Origin: Acanthaster planci
Lineage: Eukaryota; Echinodermata; Asteroidea; Valvatida; Acanthasteridae
Assembly (NCBI RefSeq): GCF_001949145.1
Contig: NW_019091742.1
Location: 1 to 18,782 of the forward strand
Reading direction: 5' to 3'
DNA: 18,782 bases
Shown here: positions 18,002 to 18,782 of the stretch, piece after piece
Layout of the letters: every line of letters starts with the position of its first letter
How positions within the stretch are numbered: the first letter of the stretch is position 1
The notes under the pieces: generated by a model
What the model saw: only the letters and a program-made list of their open reading frames with translations
What the model was told of the DNA's origin: nothing
The model's database searches: none
Made by a program: the position numbers and the translations under genes

Positions 18002-18352
18002 GGTTTTGTTGCTGTTGTTGTTCTCCCTTTTCAATGCCGGGCCTGTCAGGTGCTTGCAGGCAGCAAGCAGGCTGGACGTCTTCAGATCTTCCGCCTCTAA
18101 CGTTCCCAGGGCTTGGATGAGGTGCGATTTATCTTTAACCAATCAGGTCTCATATCGTCTTCAAACAGCTTTTCGTTGAAGCCGATTTCAATATAATTAG
18201 CAAGTGCCTTGACTGCGATATCTTTTACTATGACGCGCCCCAAAATGACAGTGAAGTTAGGTAAAGCGCGTGCAAGATGGTTCTACTTCATGAAACAGCA
18301 ATAAATGGCAGGATCATCCCAAGACATTTCTCGTGAAAGAGTGCCATAAGGG
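18002..18352 (-). other. Unidentified sequence upstream of histone-type stem-loop
   Basis: On the minus strand a frame is open without a start from 18282 to the TAG at 18097-18099 (61 residues, including KDIAVKALANYIEIGFNEKL and ending SKPWER). A second frame at 17933-18142 starts with ATG but runs through the stem-loop. Neither resembles H1, H2A, H2B, H3 or H4. The first could be a terminal exon of an unknown gene. Confidence 0.2.
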
Positions 18353-18466
18353 AGGTGAAGTACGTTCGTAATGAAAAAATCGACGGAACCTTCCCCGTAA
18401 AGGAAAGTAAGGTAAAGTACGTCCATTATGAGAGAATCAACAGAACAATCCCCGGAAACTATGCAA
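18353..18466. repeat. 57-bp imperfect tandem duplication
   Basis: Unit one begins AGGTGAAGTACGTTCGTAAT and unit two (18410) AGGTAAAGTACGTCCATTAT; both then share AATCRACRGAAC and CCCCG. The period is 57. Confidence 0.75.
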
Positions 18467-18782
18467 AATAGGAACTTAATGTTACAACACCAATTTATAG
18501 AAAGATATTTTACTTCCAATTTTAGCGTTGGTTTTGTCAAAGATGCTCCTAAATAACCCATATCCTGCATAACTGGACACGCATGCAAACAGATTTATTT
18601 AAAAATTACTTTACATATTTCCAGTTTTATCATTAATATCCTCTGAAAACCCTTTTACATTGCGCCTGAATCGCCATTTTTTTCCACAGGGCTTGGAGAG
18701 CTGACAGTATACAATGCATTTACACACACTCTAAAAAAACGCATTGTCGTGCAGCTCTGATATGAAAACAGTAAAAAAAAAA
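18467..18782. other. No recognisable gene
   Basis: AT-rich sequence ending in an A-run at the window edge. No motif or structure was found. Confidence 0.5.

Noticed and set aside
1-18782. CRISPR arrays, bacterial operons, rRNA or complete tRNA genes.
   Set aside because: None is present: no regularly spaced direct repeats of CRISPR type, no ribosome-binding-site-led gene clusters, and no cloverleaf with both A and B boxes.

Overview
This is a eukaryotic, AT-rich window from an animal genome, most likely a marine invertebrate. The signs are GT-AG introns, AATAAA signals, metazoan transposon families, a histone-type 3' stem-loop, and frequent ACATGTACA and TAGGCCTA words. I cannot fix the phylum; an echinoderm, hemichordate, lancelet or cnidarian would all fit. 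No intact host protein gene is recognisable. The window is a stack of mobile elements and repeats in non-coding DNA.

Layout. 1-950 holds a simple repeat and a badly decayed Penelope-like reverse transcriptase. 951-3060 has no recognisable gene. 3061-6172 is an LTR retrotransposon with two diverged LTRs, a tRNA-Leu-type primer binding site, a broken gag and a polypurine tract. Where pol should be, it carries pieces of a KMT5A-like SET-domain (histone lysine methyltransferase) gene. The C-terminal half of one SET domain is followed by the N-terminal half of another, which runs in frame into an unidentified tail. 6173-9138 has no recognised gene but two plausible plus-strand poly(A) signals.

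9139-15678 is a structurally complete P-type DNA transposon. It has a perfect 8-bp target duplication (CTGTGAAC), terminal inverted repeats of 36/37 bp, inverted subterminal repeats, and one minus-strand gene whose three coding exons can be assembled by splice sites and phase. The product is a THAP9/P-element transposase of 920 codons: THAP zinc finger, coiled coil, RNase H-like core with a GTP-binding-type insertion, and C-terminal region. Only two in-frame nonsense codons break it. The first would leave a 212-residue THAP plus coiled-coil product, similar in layout to known P-element repressors.

15687-18782 is gene-poor and repeat-rich. It holds a 25-bp duplication, CGCG-containing repeats, a 99-bp foldback, a 16-bp minisatellite, a TGTGGGCAATAAA-like array, an exact histone-mRNA stem-loop on the minus strand with no recognisable histone in front of it, and a 57-bp tandem duplication.

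The two most interesting items are the P element, readable end to end, and the SET fragments inside an LTR retrotransposon.
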